Shown here in pieces: positions 35,626 through 44,172 of a stretch of DNA of 64,000 bases (its first letter is position 1; each line of letters begins with the position of its first letter). The notes beneath the pieces are model-generated. The model had not been told where the DNA came from and ran no database searches. It worked only from the letters and a program-made list of their open reading frames with translations. The DNA lies in the NCBI RefSeq assembly GCF_008086595.1, contig NZ_RXYA01000006.1, forward strand, positions 124,001-188,000. Reading direction: 5' to 3'. The DNA comes from Acetobacterium paludosum. Lineage in GTDB: Bacteria > Bacillota > Clostridia > Eubacteriales > Eubacteriaceae. Both the position numbers and the translations under genes were made by a program.

Positions 35626-35980
35626 TTAAAGCTCAATTATTTTTGTAGCCACATGATCAATAAAGGAACGGTCGTGTTCCACAAAGATCATGGTTGGCGG
35701 GGTTTGAAGCAATAGATCTTCAATCTGTACCCGAGAGAGCACATCGATATTGTTTAGGGGTTCGTCCCACAAATATAGGTGGGCAGACTGACAGAGGCTT
35801 TTGGCCAGGCAGACCTTCTTTTTCTGGCCTTCGCTAAAGGTCGCCAGATCCTGTTCAAATTGATCCCGGTTAAAGCCCAAGTTTCCAGTTGGTATCAATG
35901 GTAAACGAAACATTTTCGAAAATATTTTCATAGCTGTCTTCATAGTTAAATGTTAAATGTGATATGGTGATTTGTGACAT
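35626..35980 (-). pseudogene. ABC-F ribosome-protection gene destroyed by internal deletion
   Basis: On the minus strand ATG 35980, seven bases after GAGAGG, begins MSQITISHLTFNYEDSYENI and runs to WKLGL, the exact N-terminus of Lsa/Vga-type ABC-F proteins, then stops at 35870. The same DNA continues in another frame with the C-terminal end of such a protein: FNRDQFEQDLATFSEGQKKK, WDEPLNNID (second Walker B) and FVEHDRSF. About 1.1 kb that should hold both Walker A motifs and the interdomain linker is missing, assuming the usual ~490 residues. The junction falls in TTGGGCTT, which could have been present at both ends (microhomology). The gene cannot give a working protein. Confidence 0.85.
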
Positions 35981-36030
35981 GATTGTACCTCTCTTGCAAA
36001 GCCTTTAGCAATACACAGACTTTGACAAGT

Positions 36031-36058
36031 AAAAAACCGCAAGAAAATTTTCCTGCGG
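36031..36058 (-). terminator. Attenuator terminator in the ABC-F leader
   Basis: On the minus strand CCGCAGGAAA pairs with TTTCTTGCGG around AATT (one G-T pair), followed by T6. It lies between the leader peptide and the coding start, so it would stop transcription unless the antiterminator forms. Confidence 0.8.
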
Positions 36059-36202
36059 CTCAATCATATACAGCACAAAAAATCCATATTCTAAGAAGTT
36101 TGTGGTGCTAAAGAGGCAGTGACTTTTTCGTAATTTTCTTGCTTGAGCGCGCCAAAACAAGAGGCTTAACCTCTGGGTTTGAATGAGCGTTCCAGTTGTT
36201 GA

Positions 36203-36223
36203 TTAGCAAGATAAATTACGCAT
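36203..36223 (-). CDS. Six-codon leader peptide (MRNLSC) of the ABC-F attenuator
   Basis: ATG 36223 follows AAAGGAG at eight bases, and the frame is MRNLSC then TAA. It is the first thing on the transcript from the promoter at 36244-36272. Short leader peptides of this kind let a drug-stalled ribosome change the folding of the downstream leader RNA. Confidence 0.6.
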   Translation of the reverse strand: MRNLSC

Positions 36224-36243
36224 CCTCTTTACTCCTTTTTGTT

Positions 36244-36272
36244 ATTTTAGTTACAGTCTAACATTTTTTCAA
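36244..36272 (-). promoter_or_regulatory. Promoter of the ABC-F leader
   Basis: On the minus strand TTGAAA (36272-36267), a 17-bp spacer and TAAAAT (36249-36244), each 5 of 6 to consensus. Transcription would start almost at the leader-peptide ribosome site. Confidence 0.65.
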
Positions 36273-36297
36273 AGATAATTCAATACCTGCAAGTGTT

Positions 36298-37200
36298 TTA
36301 AGGGGTTAAAAATGAAACCTGTTCTTCTGAAGGCCCATAGACCTTCAGCTTTTCCTTCATCGGCTTACTGTAACTGTTGGAGAGGCCAAATGATTTTCGA
36401 AGAGGATTCAAACGTCCGTAGAGTTCGTCTTTATACTCTTTTGAAGCCCCGCCTTTTTTATACAGGGACTGAAGCGGCTCATGTTTTTCGGGATACTCTG
36501 TTTTTATAAAGTCAAAGAATGAGGGACGTGTTTTCCCGCGGAGATAAAGGGCTCCCGGAAGAACATAATGCACATCAGCCTCTTTCCCGGCTTCAAACAG
36601 AGCAGAAAGTGTATCGGAATCATCCGTGAGATAGGGGATAATCGGCATGAGATGATGTCCTACAGAAGCGTTTGTTTTACGGAAAGCCTTAAGCATATCA
36701 AAACGGGACTGGCTCTTTACTGCTCTGGGTTCTGTTTTTCGGCGAATGGATTCATCCATCGTAGTGACCGTAGCGGCAATATTGATATAAGTAATCCGGG
36801 ACAGGGCGTCAATGAGATCATAATCTCTCAGGACCAAATCGGATTTTGTGGAGATGATCGCCGGAGTCTTGTATTTTATGAGCAGTTTCAGAATTTCAGG
36901 CATGACCCGATACCTGGCTTCAGCTGGCTGATAGCTGTCGGTAACACCACCGATATTGATAATTTCTCTTTTCCATTGAGGAGCGCGTAATTGTTTTTCC
37001 AACACTTCAACAATATTCGTTTTCACGTAAATTTCATTGGAAAAATCAGAGGCGCTCAGATAATCATGAGAACTCAACGCATAGCAATATTGGCATCCAT
37101 GGCTGCAGCCGCGATAAATATTCAAATCCCAGCCATAAGGAATTTTTCGTTTCAATTGATTTAATGCACTGGTGCATGTGATGCTGTGATACTGCGGCAT
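36298..37200 (-). CDS. Radical SAM protein, SPL (spore photoproduct lyase-like) family
   Basis: A 300-residue radical SAM enzyme. Cys32, Cys36 and Cys39 in RGCSHGCQYCYA form the CxxxCxxC ligand set of the [4Fe-4S] cluster that cleaves SAM. NIGGVTDSYQPAEA and STKSDLVLRDYDLI are typical of the Rv2578c/SplB-like subgroup found widely outside sporulation loci. True spore photoproduct lyases have other conserved residues and about 340 residues, so DNA repair is possible but not shown. Single gene; its 3' end lies just upstream of the ABC-F leader promoter. Confidence 0.85.
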   Translation of the reverse strand: MPQYHSITCTSALNQLKRKIPYGWDLNIYRGCSHGCQYCYALSSHDYLSASDFSNEIYVKTNIVEVLEKQLRAPQWKREIINIGGVTDSYQPAEARYRVMPEILKLLIKYKTPAIISTKSDLVLRDYDLIDALSRITYINIAATVTTMDESIRRKTEPRAVKSQSRFDMLKAFRKTNASVGHHLMPIIPYLTDDSDTLSALFEAGKEADVHYVLPGALYLRGKTRPSFFDFIKTEYPEKHEPLQSLYKKGGASKEYKDELYGRLNPLRKSFGLSNSYSKPMKEKLKVYGPSEEQVSFLTP

Positions 37201-37361
37201 AAATAGCTCCTCTTTTTAAACGTTTTCTTATTGTTTTCAAGTATAATAATAAAAATTAGACTTGTCTATAGGAAACTGTGATAAAATTATTGAGGATTTA
37301 TTTAGAAAATTTATGATGTCAATCATCAAAAAGTTATTCTAAAATAGCGAGGAGATTTACC

Positions 37362-38507
37362 ATGGGCAATCATAAAAGTGGAAATGCAGCAGCAATTATT
37401 ATTATCTCGATGCTGATTATTTTACTGCTTTCAGGTGGAATATTTCTGGCCATCGGTGATTTAACCGGCATGATTGATATTGCGTCTTTGCTTAACACCG
37501 TTGAAGGTAATGGCGATCAGGATCGATCAGAAATTCAAGCACAGAAATATGACGCTTATTCTTTTTTAAATACAAATGAAAAACAGGCTTATGCGAAAGT
37601 GGTTGATATGCTTTCAAATTATGATACCGAGGTTAAAGTCAATGGCGTAACGACGGATGAAGTGGAACGAGTCCTCAGTGCCATCGACTATGATCATCCG
37701 GAAATATTTTGGATCGGCGAAATGTCCTATTACTTTGATGAAACAGATCACAGTGTCAGTAAAGTAATGGTAACCTATCCCTATAATGAAGATGTGAAAA
37801 ATCAAAGACAGGCAGAAATTGATGCGGCTGTCGCGGATTACCGGACTGGAATGACAGCAGATATGGATGAGTATGAAAAGGTTAAATATACCTATGAATA
37901 TGTGATTAGGAACACTGTTTATCGGGAAGACCCTCAGGATGATCAAAATATTTACAGCGTCTTTGGAAAAAAAGCGTCCGTTTGTGCCGGATATTCAAAA
38001 GCGATTCAGTATCTTTTAAAAGATACGGGAATTGAGTGCTCATATGTTGCCGGTGAAGCCATCGGTCAAGGTGCTCATGCCTGGAATATCGTTCGGGTGG
38101 ATGGCGAATACTATTATCTGGATGCTACCTGGGGTGAATTTAGTGTTGAAGATAATGTTGAACCTGAAAAAAGTATTTTTTATGATTTCTTTTGTGTAAC
38201 AACGGCAGAATTAGAAAAATCACACCAAATTGATCAGACCCTGGTACAATATCCGGAATTAACAGCAACGGCGGCAAATTATTTTGTCCGGGAAAATAAA
38301 CGCTATGATCTTAATCAGACTGAAGAGCAGAATCGATTTGTAAAAGACATCGAAACGGCCATCAATCAAGGGGAAAAGTATTTTCATTATGCAATCATGG
38401 ATTCTAGTACCATCGGTGTGGCGGAAGATCTGATGGATAAGACGCTTGGTTCTTATTATTGGTTTTCAAGCGATGACAGTCTGTCAAATACAATTGAACT
38501 TTATTAG
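37362..38507 (+). CDS. Membrane-anchored transglutaminase-like protein
   Basis: A 381-residue protein with one N-terminal helix (~12-35) and an outward-facing body. The transglutaminase core (~150-265) has the triad Cys208 (VCAGYS), His239 (AHAWNI) and Asp254 (LDATWG). In bacteria such domains usually act as cysteine peptidases or peptide cross-linkers at the envelope rather than as true transglutaminases. GAGGAG precedes the ATG by about seven bases. It stands alone and is closed by a hairpin. Substrate unknown. Confidence 0.85.
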   Translation: MGNHKSGNAAAIIIISMLIILLLSGGIFLAIGDLTGMIDIASLLNTVEGNGDQDRSEIQAQKYDAYSFLNTNEKQAYAKVVDMLSNYDTEVKVNGVTTDEVERVLSAIDYDHPEIFWIGEMSYYFDETDHSVSKVMVTYPYNEDVKNQRQAEIDAAVADYRTGMTADMDEYEKVKYTYEYVIRNTVYREDPQDDQNIYSVFGKKASVCAGYSKAIQYLLKDTGIECSYVAGEAIGQGAHAWNIVRVDGEYYYLDATWGEFSVEDNVEPEKSIFYDFFCVTTAELEKSHQIDQTLVQYPELTATAANYFVRENKRYDLNQTEEQNRFVKDIETAINQGEKYFHYAIMDSSTIGVAEDLMDKTLGSYYWFSSDDSLSNTIELY

Positions 38508-38518
38508 AAAGAACTGTT

Positions 38519-38551
38519 ACCCCCCATTCCATATTAATCAGAATGGGGGGT
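38519..38551. terminator. Hairpin between the transglutaminase-like gene and the threonine operon
   Basis: ACCCCCCATTC (38519-38529) pairs with GAATGGGGGGT (38541-38551). There is no clear T run, but the stem is very GC-rich and lies between convergent genes. Confidence 0.7.
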
Positions 38552-38558
38552 GTTGTAG

Positions 38559-38993
38559 TTACTCCATCGCGATCAAGTGGACGCTGTAGACACCATCAAG
38601 TGCTTCCAGCATAACAATGAGATCATCAATCGTGATGGTCAAGTTTTGGCCGTCCAGGGTTACGATGACAATCGCTGCTTGATTGATGGGAATATCCTGA
38701 TGAATTGTAATAATACTGGTTTCATGATCTCTGAGGAGATTTAAAATATTGGATAGAATTCCCTGATGATCTGCCAGTTTGAAAGAGAGTGTGAACTTTC
38801 TCCCGTAATTTTCGGAAGGCGTGAAAATATAGTCCTTATACTTGTAATAGGTGCTGCGGCTGATGCCCACTTTTTTGACGGCATCACTGACTGATTTGCA
38901 TTGCGAGGATTCCATTAAAATGCGGGCTTCCACTACTTTGGAATAATAGTCCGGCAATATTTTTTTATTGACGATAAGATAATCTTTAATCAC
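38559..38993 (-). CDS. ACT domain protein (UPF0735/PheB-like), possible threonine-operon regulator
   Basis: A 144-residue protein. The N-terminal part contains a helix-turn-helix-like stretch (VSDAVKKVGISRSTYYKYKD, ~36-55). The C-terminal ~75 residues form an ACT domain (FTLSFKLADHQGILSNILNLL...), the fold that binds amino acids as effectors. The family, known as PheB or UPF0735, is often encoded beside homoserine or aromatic pathway genes. Here it follows thrB by four bases at the end of thrC-thrB, so sensing of threonine or homoserine is a reasonable inference. Confidence 0.85.
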   Translation of the reverse strand: MIKDYLIVNKKILPDYYSKVVEARILMESSQCKSVSDAVKKVGISRSTYYKYKDYIFTPSENYGRKFTLSFKLADHQGILSNILNLLRDHETSIITIHQDIPINQAAIVIVTLDGQNLTITIDDLIVMLEALDGVYSVHLIAME

Positions 38994-38997
38994 TGGC

Positions 38998-39888
38998 TTA
39001 ACCTCTCAAAATTTGAACGCCGGCATTATCGGGAAACAATGCAATGAGCTGCCAGCCTGGCATTTTTGCCATTAAATACGCGGCCATTTCAGGCTGAAAG
39101 CGGTGGTTGTTCACTGAATTAACAGCCAGAATGGTCGGCCCGGCACCACTGATACAGGTGTTGAGACACCCCATATCCCGAGCTTTTCTGGTAATCACAT
39201 CATAATGAGCGATGAGCTTTTTGCGGTAGGGTTGATGAAGACGATCCTTCATGGAAGCCTTCAAGATATCCTCGTTCCCATTTGCCAGGGCAAGATAGGT
39301 CATCGTTGCCCGGGAAAGATTGTGAGTGGCATCGCTGAAATTTATTTTTTTTGGTAAAATTTGGCGGGCGTCTGAGGTGGATAAAGGAAAATCAGGAACT
39401 AAAGCATAAAATTCAAAACAGGGATGGACTTCGCTTTTGATATAGAAGTTTTTTCCCTGATCGTTCAGAGAAACCACTAATCCGCCGAAAATAGCCGGGG
39501 CAACATTATCCGGATGTCCCTCCATTTCAACTGCGATATCAAAAAGTTCTTCAGTCGTGAGCGGCGAGCCAATGAGCGCGTTGGCCCCGAAAAGTCCGCC
39601 GACGATACAGGTGGCCGAGCTGCCGAGGCCACGGCTTATGGGAACGCCGACGTCACTGTGAATATAGAGCCCGTTAGGATGATGATCGGCTTTTTTAAAG
39701 ACTTTCAGCATTGAACGATAAACGAGATTGGTGGTTCCCTGATATTTCTTTTCAACTCCGCGGATGGTGAGCTTGCCATCCGTTTTTTCTTCAAAACTAA
39801 AGGTGTTGTAAATCGTAAGGGCCAGGCCAAAAGCATCAAAACCGGGACCAACATTGGCACTTGTCCCGGGAACTTGAACTTTAATCAT
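38998..39888 (-). CDS. thrB: Homoserine kinase
   Basis: A 296-residue GHMP kinase that phosphorylates L-homoserine to O-phosphohomoserine. VPGTSANVGPGFDAFGLAL at the N-terminus, the ATP-binding PISRGLGSSATCIVGG (~90-105) and SGAGPTILA near residue 245 are the three GHMP motifs. It overlaps thrC by eight bases and is followed by the ACT protein four bases later. Normal length. The product feeds threonine synthase encoded just upstream. Confidence 0.95.
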   Translation of the reverse strand: MIKVQVPGTSANVGPGFDAFGLALTIYNTFSFEEKTDGKLTIRGVEKKYQGTTNLVYRSMLKVFKKADHHPNGLYIHSDVGVPISRGLGSSATCIVGGLFGANALIGSPLTTEELFDIAVEMEGHPDNVAPAIFGGLVVSLNDQGKNFYIKSEVHPCFEFYALVPDFPLSTSDARQILPKKINFSDATHNLSRATMTYLALANGNEDILKASMKDRLHQPYRKKLIAHYDVITRKARDMGCLNTCISGAGPTILAVNSVNNHRFQPEMAAYLMAKMPGWQLIALFPDNAGVQILRG

Positions 39889-41386
39889 GGTTTTCCACCC
39901 TTTCGTTTAAAAAGCTTATGATAGCTCGGGACATTTCAGATTTTTTACACTGGGCATGGTGTTGATTTTCCTTTTGGTCGAGGTCTTTCAGCGGCTGGGG
40001 GATGGCGGTGTCGGTTTGTTGGGCCAAAAGATCCAGGAGGGCATAATCATCAAGTTCGGAAGCACCAAAAATACTTTCATAAACCGAGCGGCCAAATTTA
40101 TAAGGGCTGGCTGTGGATACGATCACCGTCTTGGTTGGATCACCGGTTTCACGGAGATAATCCTCATAAACTTTGTTGGCAACGGCGGTGTGCGGATCCA
40201 TCAGATAGTGGGTGTCGTCAAAGATGCTTTTTATGGATTGGGCCGTTTGAGCTTCATCGGCAGTTCCGGCATAGAAAAGATCCGCTTTTTCCATCAGTGC
40301 TTTTGAGGCCTGATAACTACCCTGGCTTTTAAGTTCTTCCATGAGTTCGCTGACTTTTTCCGGATCAGAACCGGAAACATCATAGAGCAACCGTTCCAGA
40401 TTGCTGGAAATTAAAATATCCATGGAGGGGGAAGAGGTTTTATAAAACTCCCGATTCCGATCGTAGGTACCAGTCTTGAAAAAGTCGGTGAGGACTTTAT
40501 TGGCATTGGATGCGCAAATCAGTTTATTGACTGGTAAACCTAACAGCGAGGCATAATAACCAGCAAGAATATTTCCGAAATTTCCGGTGGGTACCACAAA
40601 ATTAATTTTTTCTCCGGCAGTAATTTCGCCGCGTTTTAAGAGCTCGTAATAGCTGTAAAAATAATAGACGACTTGGGGAAGCAGCCGACCAATGTTAATG
40701 GAATTGGCGGATGAGAAAAGAACATTGGCTTTTTCAAGTTTTTTGGCTAATTGGGAATCATTAAGAATTTTTTTGACGCCGTTTTGGGTGTCGTCAAAAT
40801 TCCCATCGACACCAACCACACAGGTATTATCACCAAGCTGAGTAAGCATTTGTTTTTCCTGGATCGTGCTGACCCCGTCTTTAGGATAAAAGACGATGAT
40901 GCTAATATTCGGAACATTGGCAAAGCCTTCTAATGCGGCTTTGCCGGTATCTCCCGAAGTGGCGGTAAGGATTAAAATTTTGTTGCTGCTGTTCACATTT
41001 TTCATGGCTTCCACCATAAAATATGGTAAAATAGTCAAAGCCATATCTTTAAAGGCACAGGTCGGACCATGGAAGAGTTCCAGAAAATACCGGTCTTTTA
41101 TTTTTTTTAAGGCGACGGGCTCTTCATCTTCAAATTTTCCGGAATAATAGGCGCCTTGAATTGAATCAGCAATTTGCTTTTCACTAAAATCATCCAGGAA
41201 AGCGGCGAATATGACCTGGGCCATTTCCCCATAGCTTTTTCCAATCAAATTTTTTTTATCCAGTTGGATGTTATGAATAAAATTGGGAACAAATAGGCCC
41301 CCATCTGGGGCTAATCCCTGCAGGATTCCCTGGGATGCAGTAACGTTGATGTCTTTGGATCGTGTGCTGTTGTAACCGTTTTTCAT
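39881..41386 (-). CDS. thrC: Threonine synthase
   Basis: A 501-residue PLP enzyme converting O-phosphohomoserine to threonine. The PLP lysine lies in FHGPTCAFKDMAL; TATSGDTGKAALEGF and VPTGNFGNILAGY are also diagnostic. It belongs to the long ThrC class of enteric and many clostridial bacteria. The start is ATG 41386, placed by GGAGG on the minus strand at 41397-41393; the frame open to 41488 would reach into the divergent promoter region. First gene of thrC-thrB-ACT, divergent from hom-lysC. Confidence 0.95.
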   Translation of the reverse strand: MKNGYNSTRSKDINVTASQGILQGLAPDGGLFVPNFIHNIQLDKKNLIGKSYGEMAQVIFAAFLDDFSEKQIADSIQGAYYSGKFEDEEPVALKKIKDRYFLELFHGPTCAFKDMALTILPYFMVEAMKNVNSSNKILILTATSGDTGKAALEGFANVPNISIIVFYPKDGVSTIQEKQMLTQLGDNTCVVGVDGNFDDTQNGVKKILNDSQLAKKLEKANVLFSSANSINIGRLLPQVVYYFYSYYELLKRGEITAGEKINFVVPTGNFGNILAGYYASLLGLPVNKLICASNANKVLTDFFKTGTYDRNREFYKTSSPSMDILISSNLERLLYDVSGSDPEKVSELMEELKSQGSYQASKALMEKADLFYAGTADEAQTAQSIKSIFDDTHYLMDPHTAVANKVYEDYLRETGDPTKTVIVSTASPYKFGRSVYESIFGASELDDYALLDLLAQQTDTAIPQPLKDLDQKENQHHAQCKKSEMSRAIISFLNERVENHD

Positions 41387-41526
41387 GAATTTCCTCCAAA
41401 TATTTATGGTATAATGGGAAAAAATCTTCCCATCAGGGTATTGAATATCCCTTAAGTATATGATAAAATGTTTTTCAGGAAAAAACAAGTGTTTTTAAAA
41501 TAAATACATAAATGAGGTGAAATTTT
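41387..41526. promoter_or_regulatory. Divergent control region between thrC and hom-lysC
   Basis: On the plus strand TGG-TATAAT (TATAAT 41410-41415) is an extended -10 element. A perfect inverted repeat, ATGGGAA (41414-41420) and TTCCCAT (41427-41433), begins inside it and may be an operator. I found no T-box or lysine riboswitch here. Confidence 0.45.
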
Positions 41527-42783
41527 TTGAATATTGCACTTTTAGGCTTTGGAACCATCGGTTCGGGGGTCTACGAACTGATCAATTTAAATAAAGGAAA
41601 GTTTGCGAGCAATTTTACAGACTTGGAGGCAAGAAAATCAAGCCCTGTGATTACCAAAGTTTTGGAGCGTGATACGACTAAAGATCTGGGGGATGACGTG
41701 GGCAGGATTGTTACCGATCCCAGGGAGATATTAGAAGATGATAGCATCGGTCTTGTCATTGCTTTAATGGGTGGGATGGACTTTGAATATAAAATGATCA
41801 AGGATTGTCTTAAGGCCGGTAAGCATGTCGTAACCGCAAACAAGGCGGTTATTTCAGAGTATTTTCAAGAGTTATTGACTCTGGCGGAAGAAAATGGCGT
41901 GGTTCTTCGCTATGAGGCATCTGTTGGCGGCGGGATTCCCATCATCGGCAGCTTAAAAGAAGAAATGAAAATCAACCGTGTTACCGAGATTAAGGGAATC
42001 CTTAATGGCACAACGAATTTCATTTTATCTAAAATGACTGAAGAAGGCGCAGATTTTGGAGAAACCTTAGCCATGGCTCAATCCATCGGTTTTGCCGAGG
42101 CGGATCCGACGGCGGATGTTGAAGGTTATGATGTATCCCGAAAGCTTTCTATTCTTTCATCGATGGCTTATGAGGGAATTATCAAAGATGAAGATATTTA
42201 CAAGCGCGGTATTACGGATATCCGAGCCGTGGATATTGAGATGCTCACCAGCATGGGTTATGTGGTCAAATACCTGGGACATTCCATTCTTGAAGAGAAA
42301 AACAATGTTTATTCAACGGTAGAACCGGTGTTGTTTAAAGAAGCTTCCATTATGAGTAATGTCAACAGTGAATTTAACATTATATCCATTACCGGAGATA
42401 TCATTGGAGAATTGCAGTTTTACGGTAAGGGAGCAGGAAAGGATGCAACGGCCAATGCGGTGGTCGGAGATGCGCTTTATATTCTTAACATCGTGGGAGA
42501 TCAGAATTTACCAAAACCCTTACGGCTTAATCGAAAGCTAAACAAAGTAGGAACCGCTATCTTTAAAGGAAAATACTATTTAAGAGCTAATCTTAATGAT
42601 AAAGAAATGCTGAATCAGGTATTGGGAGCAGTGGAAACCATTGCTGAGCGTAAAACGGTTATTGTGAATGATAATCGGGCGTATGTGGTGACAAGTGTCA
42701 TCGCGGCGAATGATTTTAATATGATGGCAGAAAAATTGAAGGAAACAGTTCCGGAAATTTTTTATGCTCGTATCTACGAATAG
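41527..42783 (+). CDS. hom: Homoserine dehydrogenase
   Basis: A 418-residue NAD(P)-dependent enzyme reducing aspartate semialdehyde to homoserine. The N-terminal GFGTIGSGVYEL binds the nucleotide, VTANKAVISEY and YEASVGGGIPII hold active-site residues, GILNGTTNFILSKM and AEADPTADVEGYD follow, and the C-terminal ~80 residues form an ACT regulatory domain. The start is TTG 41527, six bases after GAGGTGA. It lies 20 bases before lysC, giving an aspartate-family operon, divergent from thrCB. Confidence 0.95.
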   Translation: MNIALLGFGTIGSGVYELINLNKGKFASNFTDLEARKSSPVITKVLERDTTKDLGDDVGRIVTDPREILEDDSIGLVIALMGGMDFEYKMIKDCLKAGKHVVTANKAVISEYFQELLTLAEENGVVLRYEASVGGGIPIIGSLKEEMKINRVTEIKGILNGTTNFILSKMTEEGADFGETLAMAQSIGFAEADPTADVEGYDVSRKLSILSSMAYEGIIKDEDIYKRGITDIRAVDIEMLTSMGYVVKYLGHSILEEKNNVYSTVEPVLFKEASIMSNVNSEFNIISITGDIIGELQFYGKGAGKDATANAVVGDALYILNIVGDQNLPKPLRLNRKLNKVGTAIFKGKYYLRANLNDKEMLNQVLGAVETIAERKTVIVNDNRAYVVTSVIAANDFNMMAEKLKETVPEIFYARIYE

Positions 42784-42803
42784 GAAAAGAGTGACTGAGG
42801 TAA

Positions 42804-44012
42804 ATGCAAGATTTAATTGTACAAAAATATGGCGGCTCGAGCGTCGCCAATGTAGAGAGAATAAAAAGAGTTGCCGGTCGAATTATTGAGACCAAGGAAA
42901 AAGGGAAAAAGGTTGTGGTTGTTGTTTCAGCCATGGGTGATACAACGGATGAGCTCATTGATTTGGCAATGAAACTCAATGCAAATCCACCCAGTCGGGA
43001 AATGGATATGCTTCTTGCAACCGGGGAACAGGTATCAATTTCATTATTAGCGATCGCGATACAAGCTAAAGGACATGATGTGGTGAGTTTAACCGGGGCA
43101 CAGTGTGGTATTATTACCTCAAGCGTTCATAAAAAGGCCCGGATCAATGATATTCAGACCTATCGGATTGAAAAAGAGTTGGCAGCGGGAAAAATTGTTA
43201 TTGTCGCAGGGTTTCAAGGGGTTGATGAAAACAGAGACATCACGACGCTTGGTCGAGGCGGCTCGGATACATCGGCAGTGGCTTTAGCAGCATCGTTAAA
43301 AGCAGAGTTATGCGAAATATATACAGATGTTGACGGGGTTTACACAGCGGATCCCCGAGTCGTTGAAGAAGCATCAAAAATAGATGAAATTTCTTATCAA
43401 GAGGTTTTAGAAATGGCAAGTACCGGGGCCAAAGTCTTACATCCCCGATCAGTAGAAATGGCTGAAAAGTTCAAGGTGCCGCTGGTGGTGCGATCAAGTT
43501 ATAATTACAACGAAGGAACGATTATTAAGGAGGAAGTTAAAATGGAAAAAGTATTAGTTCGAGGGATATCCCTGGATGAAAATATTGCAAAAATATCAAT
43601 TTTTGAAGTGCCGGATCAACCGGGGATTGCATTTCGATTATTTAGTGCATTGGCAAAATCCAATATTCATGTGGATATGATTGTCCAAAATGTTAACCGA
43701 ACAGCCGTTAATGATATCTCATTTACCATTGATGTCGATGAGCTTCAGGAAGCGGTATCAGTGGCCCAAAAGTTTGCGTTTGAAGTTAATGCTCAAAAGG
43801 TAGAGTATGATCAGGGGGTGGCAAAACTTTCCGTCATCGGTACGGGAATTGTTGCCAATGCTGAAATTGCCTCTAAATTCTTTGAGGCGCTGTTTGAATT
43901 GGGCATCAATATTCAAACCATCAGCACCTCTGAGATTAAGATCTCGTGCTTGATTGATAAAGAACGCGGGAAAGAAGCCATGGTGCATATTCATAAAAAG
44001 TTTGACATGTAG
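42804..44012 (+). CDS. lysC: Aspartate kinase
   Basis: A 402-residue monofunctional aspartokinase phosphorylating aspartate, the entry step to lysine, methionine and threonine. The kinase domain (1-240) has VQKYGGSSVAN, TLGRGGSDTSAVALA and YTDVDGVYTADPR. Two ACT domains (~260-402) form the allosteric site, with VPDQPGIAFRLF and ISTSEIKISCLI. Placed after hom, so it probably serves threonine/methionine synthesis and is likely inhibited by pathway amino acids. A terminator follows. Confidence 0.95.
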   Translation: MQDLIVQKYGGSSVANVERIKRVAGRIIETKEKGKKVVVVVSAMGDTTDELIDLAMKLNANPPSREMDMLLATGEQVSISLLAIAIQAKGHDVVSLTGAQCGIITSSVHKKARINDIQTYRIEKELAAGKIVIVAGFQGVDENRDITTLGRGGSDTSAVALAASLKAELCEIYTDVDGVYTADPRVVEEASKIDEISYQEVLEMASTGAKVLHPRSVEMAEKFKVPLVVRSSYNYNEGTIIKEEVKMEKVLVRGISLDENIAKISIFEVPDQPGIAFRLFSALAKSNIHVDMIVQNVNRTAVNDISFTIDVDELQEAVSVAQKFAFEVNAQKVEYDQGVAKLSVIGTGIVANAEIASKFFEALFELGINIQTISTSEIKISCLIDKERGKEAMVHIHKKFDM

Positions 44013-44017
44013 CTTTT

Positions 44018-44065
44018 TAAAAGCCTTGAAACCGTTGATATCAAATGGTTCCAAGGCTTTTTTTG
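44018..44065 (+). terminator. Terminator of hom-lysC
   Basis: AAAGCCTTG pairs with CAAGGCTTT (44051-44060 region), with an inner AACC/GGTT extension, followed by T7. Confidence 0.82.
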
Positions 44066-44106
44066 TTTCTGGTTTCACGCATGAAAATTGCAAGCATTAT
44101 AATTAC

Positions 44107-44135
44107 TTGAGCCAAAATATAGATAGAGCTATAAT
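44107..44135 (+). promoter_or_regulatory. Promoter of the ChW/C39-like exoprotein gene
   Basis: TTGAGC (44107-44112), a 17-bp spacer and a perfect TATAAT (44130-44135), 37 bases before the ATG. Confidence 0.6.
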
Positions 44136-44172
44136 AACCTTAAGGGAAAACTAAACTTGGAGAGAAGAAAAA

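Larger units (their letters stand above)
35981..36243 (-). promoter_or_regulatory. Transcription attenuator leader of the ABC-F gene
   Basis: About 260 bases of leader RNA. It holds a leader peptide near the 5' end and a terminator (36058-36031 on the minus strand). It also holds an upstream segment, GCAAGAAAATT on the transcript (plus 36132-36142), that is perfectly complementary to the terminator 3' arm (plus 36039-36049) and so can form an antiterminator. UAAAGAGG at the leader-peptide ribosome site is also complementary to a CCUCUUUA downstream. This is the architecture of ribosome-stalling attenuators of antibiotic resistance ABC-F genes. Confidence 0.7.

Noticed and set aside
35626-35943. 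A 105-residue intact protein with ABC motifs
   Set aside because: It has no ribosome site or Walker A and is the out-of-frame C-terminal end of a deleted ABC-F gene.
42784-42803. Lysine riboswitch before lysC
   Set aside because: Only 20 bases separate hom and lysC, too short for any riboswitch.
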